Source: Mediterranea massiliensis
Lineage (GTDB): Bacteria; Bacteroidota; Bacteroidia; Bacteroidales; Bacteroidaceae
Direction: 5' to 3'
NCBI GenBank assembly: GCA_015060685.1
Contig: SUXZ01000015.1
Span: 1 to 64,000, forward strand
DNA length: 64,000 bases
The position numbers and the translations under genes were made by a program. Every line of letters begins with the position of its first letter. Position 1 is the stretch's first letter. Shown one piece after another: positions 36,835 through 44,082 of this stretch. The notes beneath the pieces are model-generated. The model was not told the origin of the DNA, ran no database searches, and worked only from the letters and a program-made list of their open reading frames with translations.

Positions 36835-36920
36835 CAGCTTTGTAAAGCTACCTTCGCAAGACCACGAATATACTTTCATCACCCAACAAAGCTACTTTCG
36901 TTGGGCGATGAAGGTATATT
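36835..36920 (-). repeat. Dispersed palindromic repeat, family A, copy 2
   Basis: Arms 36867-36887 and 36900-36920 are 21-bp inverted repeats differing at two positions, with a 12-nt loop AAAGCTACTTTC. The tail at 36835-36860 contains a second small palindrome (AGCTTTGTAAAGCT). Read on the minus strand the whole unit aligns with 150-235. Confidence 0.6.
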
Positions 36921-36949
36921 CCCCCAACCCCGCACCTTATCAAACATTT

Positions 36950-37055
36950 GCCCCGAGCAAATTCTGTTTTGCTCGGGGCTTACATCTTGTTTGCTGCGGG
37001 CTTACCACCACTTTGCTGCGGGCAAAGGAGCGGTTTGCTGCGAGGTTGCAGAAAA
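36950..37055 (+). repeat. Four tandem 22-bp repeats plus a 12-bp hairpin
   Basis: A perfect 12-bp stem (36950-36961 and 36968-36979) is followed by units starting at 36968, 36990, 37012 and 37034, an exact 22-bp period. Each begins TTTGCTGCGGGC or a close variant. The right arm of the hairpin is also unit 1. The stretch is non-coding and lies between the M64 peptidase gene and the terminator of the minus-strand operon. Confidence 0.6.
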
Positions 37056-37070
37056 AACAAAGCTTTGAAA

Positions 37071-37107
37071 AAACTCCCGATAAGCATGATTGACTTATCG
37101 GGAGTTT
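37071..37107. terminator. Terminator at the end of the BACON-LRR/HEPN-like operon
   Basis: A 14-bp perfect stem (37071-37084 and 37094-37107) with a 9-nt loop. On the minus strand it is followed by six T, placing it 7 nt after the stop of the last operon gene. Confidence 0.8.
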
Positions 37108-37113
37108 AAAAGG

Positions 37114-37368
37114 TTATTCTTCTTCAGGATTCAGTAGAAATCCCATGCCTTCTGTAAAAGTTACAGCGGAGTAAATAGGTGTTTCGTTATTCTCTTCAAA
37201 TAATTTAATGTCTTTTAAACAACCATCTTCAAAATCAATATTGTTTTTTCTTAAAGAATAAAATAATGCTTTGTCAACGATATTTGATATATCTGACATA
37301 GAGGCTTTAGGAGTATAGTCATCTTCATATCCTTTGCCGTTGAAATTATACATAATCTTGTAGCTCAT
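37114..37368 (-). CDS. Small acidic protein, function unknown
   Basis: An 84-residue protein without signal peptide or membrane segment, rich in Asp/Glu (it ends NPEEE). I do not recognise a family. It overlaps the upstream gene by 4 bp (ATGA), so translation is coupled, and it is followed at once by the operon terminator. The coupling and opposite charge to its basic neighbour would fit a partner or antidote of that protein, but nothing in the sequence proves this. Base composition is AT-rich like the rest of the operon. Confidence 0.65.
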   Translation of the reverse strand: MSYKIMYNFNGKGYEDDYTPKASMSDISNIVDKALFYSLRKNNIDFEDGCLKDIKLFEENNETPIYSAVTFTEGMGFLLNPEEE

Positions 37369-37805
37369 TTTTGTATTAATTTTAAATTATCTTCTCTATC
37401 TTTCATCATACAATCTACAAATGGGAATAAAAGATTTCTATGAATTCGCCCGTAAGCAGTCATAATCTTCCCCTTTTTCTTCTCTGTTTTATAGTCTTCT
37501 ATCAAATAATAATCCCCATCAATAGTTATGTTCGAATGACTATATGCATTTCTTACATGAGCAATAAATGATGCACCCTGCGATTTTCTATTTATTGTAA
37601 ATATGAACTTATTTCTGTCTTCATGTTTAGAAATAGTTTTTGATTTCTTTATGATGAGTTGATTTTCATCTTTAAATTTCTGAATCCGACCTTTATCCAT
37701 CACAAAGCCACCTTCGTTTTCTTTTAAATCCTTTTCACAGAATTGAACAATCCTATAAAATTGCAATATTTCCTTTTGAGATAAATCTTTGTTTCCTTTC
37801 TCCAT
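37365..37805 (-). CDS. Small protein with a HEPN-like R-x4-H motif
   Basis: A 146-residue basic cytoplasmic protein with no signal peptide. The segment HVRNAYSHSNI contains R85-N-A-Y-S-H90, the R-x4-6-H pattern with N after R that forms the RNase active site in HEPN domains; the surroundings look helical. HEPN proteins occur in toxin-antitoxin and anti-phage systems. The motif is short and could be coincidental, and no family hit is claimed. It starts 3 bp after the LRR gene stop and overlaps the small acidic gene by 4 bp. Confidence 0.6.
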   Translation of the reverse strand: MEKGNKDLSQKEILQFYRIVQFCEKDLKENEGGFVMDKGRIQKFKDENQLIIKKSKTISKHEDRNKFIFTINRKSQGASFIAHVRNAYSHSNITIDGDYYLIEDYKTEKKKGKIMTAYGRIHRNLLFPFVDCMMKDREDNLKLIQK

Positions 37806-37808
37806 ACT

Positions 37809-40800
37809 TTACTCCTCCATTTCAATTATATTTAAATAATTTCCTTCCCATTGCCTAGATTCACTATATCTTGTACCGCTTCGTAAAGGAACATAAAGTG
37901 TTTTTATCTTGGTTTGAACCCGAATACGATCAGTATGCCAAGTATTATCATAACTATACACAAATGGATAATAGCGAAAATCATTACTCCAATCATAAAC
38001 CAGTTCTGGCGGGTTTGATGCATAGCAGTAAAATTTATCTATATAGGTGTCTTTTCCAAGACAGAAACATCCTCCGAATAAGGTTTTCACATTTTTTCCT
38101 ATTATAACTTCAGATAATTTTGTACATTTGTAACAAAGATAATACGGTATTTCTTTAACACCATCACCTATTGTTATAGACGTTAATTCCTTACAGTAAT
38201 AAAAAGCATATTCACCTATTGAGGTTACATTGTTGGGTATGATAATGGATGTTAAAGAATAACAATATTCAAATGAATAATTTCCTATGGAAGTGACATT
38301 CTCTGGAATAGTTATAGATGGCAATGCAACGCAGTTTGAGAAAGCAGAGTTCCCTATTGAAGTGACATTCTCTGGAATAGTTATTGATGTTAATGCTTTA
38401 CAACCATAAAAAGTAGATTCTTCTATTGAAGTAACATTCTCTGGAATAGTTATTGATGTTAGGGCAACGCAGCCAGAGAAAGCAGATTCTCCTATTGAAG
38501 TAACACTATTACCAATCGTTACTGATGTTAAGGTATTACAATCACGGAAAGTACCTTTTCCTATTGAAGTAACACTATTAGGAATCGTTATTGATGTTAG
38601 GGCAACGCAGCCAGAGAAAGCAAATCCCCCTATCGAAGTGACATTTTCTGGAATAGTTATTGATGTTAATGCTTTACAACCATAAAAAGTAGATTCTTCT
38701 ATTGAAGTAACATTCTCTGGAATAGTTATTGATGTTAGGGCAACGCAGCCAGAGAAAGCAGATGCTTCTATTGAAGTGACATTCTCTGGAATAGTTATTG
38801 ATGTTAATGCATCACATCCAAAGAAAGCGGATCTCCCTATTGAAGTAACGCCATTTGGAATAGTTATTGATGTTAATGCATCACATCCTGAGAAAGCAGA
38901 TTTCCCTATTGAAGTGGCAAATTCTGGTAACTTTATACTTTGCAAGTTGTCACAGTCTTCGAACATGTATTCTCCTATCACATTATCAGAGGTATAATAA
39001 GTGGGCATATAATAATAATATCCACCACCTTCTACAATGGCAGCTTCAGACAAATCAAGCGTAGACAGTTTACCCCACTGTTCTTTATCATAAGAAGTAG
39101 CTCCTAACATTCTTCGCAAATGATACACATCATCACCATTGATAAAACCAATTATCTTCAAAGAAGTAATATTCAAATAGTCATCACCTATAAGTTTTTT
39201 CATTGTACCAGCTGTGGCTACAGTTACAACTCCGTTCTCATATCCTTCTTTTAAAGAACCAAACTGAGATATAGTAAGTTTATCGCTAAGTTGAGAGTTT
39301 TTATCTTTAAATACAATTTCAGCATTGCGTTTTTCTTCTCCTACGTTTTTCGCCACTTCAAAATACAAAGAATGTTCGGTCAGTCCGCGAGTAGATACTT
39401 GGCTAATCCAATCCATATCGGGCATGGTGACATCGAATTCTACATTAGCAGAAAGTTTTACTTCGATGGTTTCGCCTTCGGCTTTAACACTGATTTCTTT
39501 TTGCGAAAGGATAATGGCATCCTTTTGTGCTTGAGTAATTTTCAGTGTCGTACTTAGGTTGCTATTTTTGTCCTTGAACAATATCTCTGCTTCACGACCA
39601 TCATATGTTTCGTTTGGAGCAATGACAAACTTCACTGTTTCTGTGGAAGCTGCACGGGTTGAGGTTTCTTTGGTTATCCAATCCACATCCGGCATTTGAA
39701 TCTCATACGTCACATTACTCTTCACTTGAATGGAGATAGTCTCGCCGGCTGCACTTACTGAATATTCATTCTTATCCAATGATAAAACTGATTTTTGTTG
39801 TTGAGTAACAACTATCTTTTCACTCAACTGTGACTCCTTATTTGTAAATACAATCTCTGCCGAACGGCTATCTTCATTGGTATTCTCCGCAACCTTATAA
39901 TATAAGGTGTGTTCGGTCAGTCCGCGGGTGGTTACTTGGCTAATCCAATCCACATCGGGCATGGTGACATCGAATTCTACATTAGCAGAAAGTTTTACTT
40001 CGATGGTTTCGCCTTCGGCTTTTACTTCGTAGCTCTTATTAGAGATGATGATGGCATCTTTCTGTACTTGCACAATCTTCACAGTTTCTTTCAGGTCGCT
40101 ATTCTTGTCGTAGAAGACGATTTCGGCTTCGCGTGCATCGTATGTTTCGTTTGGTGCAATGTCGTACTTCAGGGTATGGCTGGACATGCCACGAGTAGCG
40201 GCTTCGTTGCTTATCCAATCTGCATTGGGCATTTGTACACCAAAGTCAATGTTGCTCTTCACATCGATGGTAATCACTTCACCGGCATCGCTCACATTGA
40301 ATTCGTTTTGCGAAAGCACCAACACTGCGCCACCGGCTTGATATACCTTAACGGTTTCTACTTTGTCGCCACTCTTGAAGACGATTTCTCCTTCGCGTTT
40401 CTCAACCTCTTCGTTGGCAGCAATCGTGAAGGTATGCTTGTGTGTAGTCAATGCACGGGTAGTAGCTTCGCTAATCCAACTCTTAGCGGTTTCCGAAATC
40501 TCCATTTCGTAGTCTATATTGGCTTGTACTTCAACCTCAATCTCTCCGCCAGCCTGCTCTACTTCGTATTTAGTAGTAGTTACAAGCAAAGCTTCAGCAC
40601 CCTTTTGGTTGATGGTGAATGTCTTGCTGGCAGTGCCTGCCTTAATGGTGACGGATACACTACGGTCGTCGTAATCGGTGTTCTCCTTGACGGTAAACTT
40701 TACGGTTGCATCGCCTTGCTTACCGCTTGTGGGCGAAGCTGTACACCAGGTAGCACCACCGGTAGTAGCGGCTACGGTTACTGTCCAATCTTTGTTGGTA

Positions 40801-41003
40801 GTAAAATCAACCGATTTTTCGCCACCTTTTACATCGAATGCCAAACCACCGGATGGGATGTTGGTATTCATGGTGATGGATGCAGTCGGTTCGTTTGGTG
40901 TAGGGTTAGGAGTTGGGGTAGGCTCATTGGGTGAGTCTTCACCGCCACCACAACTAACGAGCATACACATAAGCCCTGTCAGTAGGAATAAGAATTTCTT
41001 CAT
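37809..41003 (-). CDS. BACON-domain and BspA-type leucine-rich-repeat surface lipoprotein
   Basis: The 1064-residue lipoprotein has lipobox LVSC (C18) and a Pro-rich spacer (24-40, NEPTPTPNPTPNEPT). Six BACON-like beta-sandwich domains of about 90 residues follow (about 41-583), with recurrent DWIS and IxxNETYDxREAEIxF motifs. Thirteen or so 23-residue BspA-type LRRs (LTSITIPENVTSIGxxAFxGC) span about 680-980, with a C-terminal beta segment. It is probably exported to the cell surface as an adhesin or glycan/protein binder. The LRR part contains an exact 117-bp duplication, so repeat number may vary between strains. It is the first gene of a three-gene operon behind a long structured leader. 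Confidence 0.9.
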   Translation of the reverse strand: MKKFLFLLTGLMCMLVSCGGGEDSPNEPTPTPNPTPNEPTASITMNTNIPSGGLAFDVKGGEKSVDFTTNKDWTVTVAATTGGATWCTASPTSGKQGDATVKFTVKENTDYDDRSVSVTIKAGTASKTFTINQKGAEALLVTTTKYEVEQAGGEIEVEVQANIDYEMEISETAKSWISEATTRALTTHKHTFTIAANEEVEKREGEIVFKSGDKVETVKVYQAGGAVLVLSQNEFNVSDAGEVITIDVKSNIDFGVQMPNADWISNEAATRGMSSHTLKYDIAPNETYDAREAEIVFYDKNSDLKETVKIVQVQKDAIIISNKSYEVKAEGETIEVKLSANVEFDVTMPDVDWISQVTTRGLTEHTLYYKVAENTNEDSRSAEIVFTNKESQLSEKIVVTQQQKSVLSLDKNEYSVSAAGETISIQVKSNVTYEIQMPDVDWITKETSTRAASTETVKFVIAPNETYDGREAEILFKDKNSNLSTTLKITQAQKDAIILSQKEISVKAEGETIEVKLSANVEFDVTMPDMDWISQVSTRGLTEHSLYFEVAKNVGEEKRNAEIVFKDKNSQLSDKLTISQFGSLKEGYENGVVTVATAGTMKKLIGDDYLNITSLKIIGFINGDDVYHLRRMLGATSYDKEQWGKLSTLDLSEAAIVEGGGYYYYMPTYYTSDNVIGEYMFEDCDNLQSIKLPEFATSIGKSAFSGCDALTSITIPNGVTSIGRSAFFGCDALTSITIPENVTSIEASAFSGCVALTSITIPENVTSIEESTFYGCKALTSITIPENVTSIGGFAFSGCVALTSITIPNSVTSIGKGTFRDCNTLTSVTIGNSVTSIGESAFSGCVALTSITIPENVTSIEESTFYGCKALTSITIPENVTSIGNSAFSNCVALPSITIPENVTSIGNYSFEYCYSLTSIIIPNNVTSIGEYAFYYCKELTSITIGDGVKEIPYYLCYKCTKLSEVIIGKNVKTLFGGCFCLGKDTYIDKFYCYASNPPELVYDWSNDFRYYPFVYSYDNTWHTDRIRVQTKIKTLYVPLRSGTRYSESRQWEGNYLNIIEMEE
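38371..38763 (-). repeat. Exact internal duplication within the LRR coding region
   Basis: Bases 38371-38487 recur without change at 38647-38763. The offset is 276 bp, four LRR units of 69 bp (23 codons). Neighbouring units are less similar, so this is a recent duplication or gene-conversion event. Confidence 0.75.
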
Positions 41004-41085
41004 ATCTTTAAAGTTTTAAGCGCGACGGGGCTTCGTCATCGAAAGTTCAGTATGTATTAGAAATAGGGAGGCATATAAATAAAAA

Positions 41086-41114
41086 CGTGAAGCCCACTCG
41101 TCGCTCGCTTCACG
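41086..41114 (-). terminator. Intrinsic terminator inside the leader of the BACON-LRR gene
   Basis: An eight-pair stem CGTGAAGC/GCTTCACG with a 13-nt loop is followed on the minus strand by TTTTTATTTA. It lies 83 bp before the ATG of the BACON-LRR gene, so read-through or antitermination is needed for that gene to be expressed from the upstream promoter. Confidence 0.65.
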
Positions 41115-41117
41115 GTC

Positions 41118-41213
41118 TTAGGCGTCCTGGAAGTTGCCCCTTATGTCGAAACGAGCAACTTCGAACTTCACGCCGATATGATAACAACACCTTATTATAT
41201 ATGTTTGCCCCAT
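41118..41213 (-). other. Possible 31-codon leader reading frame
   Basis: ATG at 41213 to TAA at 41118-41120 would encode a 31-residue peptide beginning MGQTYIIRCCYHIG. The stop lies 3 nt before the 5' arm of the leader terminator, as in transcription attenuators. It may equally be a chance frame across a structured RNA; no ribosome-binding site is evident. Confidence 0.25.
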
Positions 41214-41421
41214 AGTGCAAATACACTATTGGCTACACAATATAAAAGGGGTGTGTATAAACATACCCAACGTGCGTCTTCGTTGCTTTGTTCTTGACAT
41301 AAGTTTGATAGTTTTCCAGGACTTCAGACCGTCAAAACCAAAGCGTATGAATACGCCATTATCTATATGTCTGTCCCCACCGCCCGACACTTCATGCTAA
41401 AGCATCGGCGTGAAGACAAGG

Positions 41422-41452
41422 CAAATGTATGAAAAGTATTTATATTAGCAAA
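41422..41452 (-). promoter_or_regulatory. Consensus promoter for the structured leader/ncRNA
   Basis: Minus-strand TTTG (41449-41452), 19-bp spacer and TACATTTG (41422-41429) match the Bacteroidetes promoter in both boxes and spacing. Confidence 0.6.
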
Positions 41453-41494
41453 ACTTTAGAACTAATAATAAGAATTTGTTTATGTTTGAAAGTC

Positions 41495-41598
41495 GCGTCT
41501 TTGCAGACGCTATGTATATAACGAACGATAACCTGCTCTATCCGTAGGCTTGAAAGCCCACGGCTATTTGCACTTCGTGCACCTCGTCTTTCAGACGA
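41495..41598. repeat. Cluster of four short hairpins
   Basis: Within about 100 bp lie GCGTCT-ttgc-AGACGC (41495-41510), CCGTAGGCT-tgaa-AGCCCACGG (41542-41563), TGCAC-ttc-GTGCA (41569-41581) and TCGTCT-ttc-AGACGA (41584-41598). A similar GCGTC/GACGC hairpin occurs at 62303-62318. The arrangement resembles REP-type palindromic elements. The 41430-41740 interval has no gene. Confidence 0.55.
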
Positions 41599-41619
41599 AA
41601 TTGTTCATTAGGTTGTGAG

Positions 41620-41685
41620 CGTCTGAACTATTTGTTGTTTACGTCTGAAGTATTTGATGTTTGCGCGTGAAGTGTTTGTTGTTCA
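41620..41685. repeat. Three tandem degenerate 22-bp repeats
   Basis: Units at 41620-41641, 41642-41663 and 41664-41685 follow the pattern CGTCTGAASTATTTGWTGTTTR with a few changes. The period equals that of the unrelated-looking array at 36968-37055. Confidence 0.6.
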
Positions 41686-41721
41686 GAAAGTGCCTGCTGA
41701 ATGATAATTTTGCCTGATTGT

Positions 41722-41753
41722 TTTGTTCTCTTTCGCCTTTTTTTGTACGTTTG
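41722..41753 (+). promoter_or_regulatory. Consensus promoter for the small lipoprotein gene
   Basis: TTTG (41722-41725), a 20-bp spacer and TACGTTTG (41746-41753) are an exact match. A reading frame starting at 41723 would begin inside it, so the ATG at 41786 is used. Confidence 0.65.
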
Positions 41754-41785
41754 TACACAGAAATCATATTAATACATTCAAAACA

Positions 41786-42172
41786 ATGAAAAAACTATTT
41801 TTTACGCTTTTAATTGCCGCCTTCGCTTTGACGGCTTGCAAGCCATCGGCCGAAAAGTACATCGACGACTTGAAGGACCTGGTAGAGAGAATTGCCGAAG
41901 AGGGTAGCGAATATACCTCCGAACAGTGGGAAGAGGTGAGCCAAGAGTTTGAGGCACTGATTGAAAAGGTACAACAACTGGAAGGACTGACCGACGAGCA
42001 GAAGCAGGAAATCATGAAATTGCAAGGCAAATTCAGCGGCACCATGATGAAGAAGGGATTCGACTCGCTGATGAAGGATGCCGACAAGATTATGAAGGAT
42101 GCTGGCAGCGAACTCGAAAAGGCCGGTAAGGCCATCGAAGGATTCCTCGAAGGCTTGGGCGACAAGGATTGA
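41786..42172 (+). CDS. Small helical lipoprotein, function unknown
   Basis: A 128-residue lipoprotein (MKKLFFTLLIAAFALTAC, C18). The mature part is almost entirely charged amphipathic helix (EEGSEYTSEQWEEVSQEFE, QQLEGLTDEQKQEIMKLQG), probably a helical bundle or coiled coil. I cannot name the family with confidence; similar DUF-type lipoproteins are common in Bacteroidales. It is monocistronic and followed by a separate promoter. Confidence 0.75.
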   Translation: MKKLFFTLLIAAFALTACKPSAEKYIDDLKDLVERIAEEGSEYTSEQWEEVSQEFEALIEKVQQLEGLTDEQKQEIMKLQGKFSGTMMKKGFDSLMKDADKIMKDAGSELEKAGKAIEGFLEGLGDKD

Positions 42173-42213
42173 TGACAACGTGGAAAGGAAACGGTGCTGA
42201 AATGCAAATTTTA

Positions 42214-42245
42214 TTTGCTCATCCAGTATCTTTTCCCTACTTTTG
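42214..42245 (+). promoter_or_regulatory. Consensus promoter for the DUF4494-yggS pair
   Basis: TTTG (42214-42217), 20-bp spacer and TACTTTTG (42238-42245) match both boxes and spacing. The ATG follows 36 bp later. Confidence 0.65.
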
Positions 42246-42280
42246 CCATCCAAATTTAACCCTTAAACATCGAAAACAAT

Positions 42281-42748
42281 ATGGCAATGAATACATGGTT
42301 CGAATGTAAGATTCGATACGAAAAGACAATGGAAAACGGCCTCGCCAAGAAGGTGAACGAACCCTACTTGGTTGATGCATTGAACTTTACCGAAGCCGAA
42401 GCACGCATCATCGAGGAGATTCGCCCGTTTATGATCGGCGAGTTTACCGTGAGCGACATCAAGCGCGCCAACTATAGCGAACTCTTTAGCTCGGACGAAG
42501 AGGCGGCCGACCGCTGGTTCAAGTGCAAACTGCTCTTCATCACCTTGGACGAACGTAGCGGTGCCGAAAAGAAGACTTCCGTGCAAATCCTGGTGCAGGC
42601 TGCCGACTTGCGCGATGCCGTGAAGAAGCTGGACGAAGGAATGAAAGGCACCATGGCCGATTATCAGATTGCATCGGTGGCCGAAACCGCCATCATGGAC
42701 GTGTTCTTCTATCAAGCCCCCGACGCCAAACCCGAAGTGAAGGAATGA
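42281..42748 (+). CDS. DUF4494 family protein
   Basis: A 155-residue cytoplasmic protein starting MAMNTWFECKIRYEKTMENG, with VNEPYLVDALNFTEAEARIIEEI and YSELF. This is the recognisable DUF4494 pattern, conserved across Bacteroidetes with unknown function. It overlaps yggS by 4 bp (ATGA), so the two are translationally coupled. An involvement near PLP or amino-acid homeostasis can only be guessed from that linkage. Confidence 0.88.
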   Translation: MAMNTWFECKIRYEKTMENGLAKKVNEPYLVDALNFTEAEARIIEEIRPFMIGEFTVSDIKRANYSELFSSDEEAADRWFKCKLLFITLDERSGAEKKTSVQILVQAADLRDAVKKLDEGMKGTMADYQIASVAETAIMDVFFYQAPDAKPEVKE

Positions 42749-43413
42749 GCATAGCCGTAAACATACAACAGCTGCAAGCCGAATTGCCCCAAGGGGTAAG
42801 GCTTGTGGCCGTTTCGAAATATCACCCTAACGAGGCCATTCTCGAAGCCTACAATGCCGGACAGCGCGTGTTTGGCGAAAGCAAGGTGCAGGAGATGACG
42901 GCCAAGTACGAAACCCTGCCGAAAGACATCGAGTGGCACTTCATAGGCCACTTGCAAAGCAACAAGATAAAGTACATGGCCCCCTACGTGACGCTGATTC
43001 ATGGGGTAGATTCCTATAAACTGCTGACGGAGATAGACAAGCAGGCGGCAAAGGCCGGCCGTGTGATAGACTGCCTGTTGCAGCTACACATAGCGCAAGA
43101 GGAGACGAAATTCGGGTTTACTCCCGACGAATGTCGCCAGATGTTGCAGGCGGGCGAATGGAAAAAACTTACTCATATACGCATCTGCGGCCTGATGGGC
43201 ATGGCCACTAATACCGACAACGTAGAACAGATTCGCGCTGAATTCAACTTGCTGGGTAGCCTGTTCAACGAGTTGAAGGCCACTTGCTTTGCCGGCAACA
43301 ACGCCTTTTGCGAACTCTCCATGGGCATGTCCGACGACTATCCCGAAGCCATCGAAGCCGGTAGCACCCTGGTTAGGGTAGGTAGTAAAATCTTTGGTGA
43401 GCGGGTTTATTGA
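42745..43413 (+). CDS. YggS/PROSC family pyridoxal-phosphate homeostasis protein
   Basis: A 222-residue single-domain PLP-binding TIM-barrel protein that buffers free PLP in the cytoplasm. The PLP lysine is K25 in LVAVSKYHP; HFIGHLQSNK, LMGMAT and the phosphate-binding C-terminal STLVRVGSKIFGER are all present. It is co-translated with the DUF4494 gene. The symbol yggS applies to the E. coli orthologue. Confidence 0.93.
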   Translation: MSIAVNIQQLQAELPQGVRLVAVSKYHPNEAILEAYNAGQRVFGESKVQEMTAKYETLPKDIEWHFIGHLQSNKIKYMAPYVTLIHGVDSYKLLTEIDKQAAKAGRVIDCLLQLHIAQEETKFGFTPDECRQMLQAGEWKKLTHIRICGLMGMATNTDNVEQIRAEFNLLGSLFNELKATCFAGNNAFCELSMGMSDDYPEAIEAGSTLVRVGSKIFGERVY

Positions 43414-43424
43414 TTACCGCCTGC

Positions 43425-44060
43425 TCACTTCTTGCTTCCCTTATAAATAAGGTATCCTACAACAAACACACCGATGCCGATGAATACATAGCCTATTTCG
43501 TGGCTATATTCGTTCACCTTGGCCAGGAGCTGCTCTTCGGTCTCGATGCCGGGCACGGTAGAGAGGTAGTAGCCGATGGCGGCTAGGATAGAGTTCCAGA
43601 TGCCGGCACCCAAGGTGGTGTATAGCAAGAAGGTACCCAGTTTCATCCGGGCCAATCCCGCAGGGATGGAGATAAGTTGGCGGACGGCAGGTATCAGTCG
43701 TCCGATGAAGGTGGAAAGTGCGCCGTGTTTCTCGAAGTACTCCTCGGCGTGTTGCACCTTAGCCTCGTCTATCAGACACATGTGTCCGAAGCGGCTATTG
43801 GCAAACTTATATACAATGGGGCGTCCCAACCATTTGGCCAGGTAGTAGTTGATAAGTGCGCCCAAGTCGGCACCGATGGTGGCGAAGAGCACAACCAGAT
43901 AGACGCTCATTCCGTTGCCACTTCCGGCTTTCCAGGCTGCGGGTGGCACTACCACTTCCGAGGGGAAGGGGATGAACGAGCTCTCGATAGCCATCAGTAG
44001 GGTGATTGTCCAATAATTCAGGTGATCCAGGCACCATTGTATAAAAGCAACAGATTCCAT
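43425..44060 (-). CDS. DedA family membrane protein
   Basis: A 211-residue inner-membrane protein of the DedA/SNARE-associated (VTT) family, whose members act as lipid flippases (undecaprenyl phosphate and others) or support envelope homeostasis. The signature E-x-P-FIPFPSE lies near 30, GRLIPAVRQLISIPAG near 140, and about five hydrophobic helices are present. It is third in a likely glnS-TPR-dedA operon. Confidence 0.9.
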   Translation of the reverse strand: MESVAFIQWCLDHLNYWTITLLMAIESSFIPFPSEVVVPPAAWKAGSGNGMSVYLVVLFATIGADLGALINYYLAKWLGRPIVYKFANSRFGHMCLIDEAKVQHAEEYFEKHGALSTFIGRLIPAVRQLISIPAGLARMKLGTFLLYTTLGAGIWNSILAAIGYYLSTVPGIETEEQLLAKVNEYSHEIGYVFIGIGVFVVGYLIYKGSKK

Positions 44061-44082
44061 ATAGATAATTTAGTGTATAGTT

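Larger units (their letters stand above)
41077..41416 (-). ncRNA. Structured RNA or attenuated leader upstream of the BACON-LRR gene
   Basis: On the minus strand a consensus promoter (TTTG 41449-41452, 19-bp spacer, TACATTTG 41422-41429) starts a transcript near 41416. It contains palindrome GCGTATGAATACGC (41343-41356), a ten-pair hairpin (41153-41162 with 41130-41139) closed by GGCGT/ACGCC, and an intrinsic terminator (stem 41086-41093/41107-41114, then TTTTTATTT). The first bases, CTTCACGCC, can pair with GGCGTGAAG (41174-41166), which duplicates the terminator's 5' arm; alternative folds are therefore possible. It may be a free ncRNA of about 340 nt or a leader that controls the operon by termination. 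Confidence 0.55.

Noticed and set aside
36968..37055. CRISPR array
   Set aside because: The 22-bp units are contiguous with no unique spacers and no cas genes are present.
41215..41400. 61-codon frame on the plus strand opposite the leader RNA
   Set aside because: No promoter or ribosome-binding context on that strand; overlaps conserved-looking stems of the minus-strand RNA.
41077..41416. tmRNA or 6S RNA as identity of the structured RNA
   Set aside because: No tRNA-like 3' CCA end, no tag-peptide frame, and no long central bubble as in 6S RNA.
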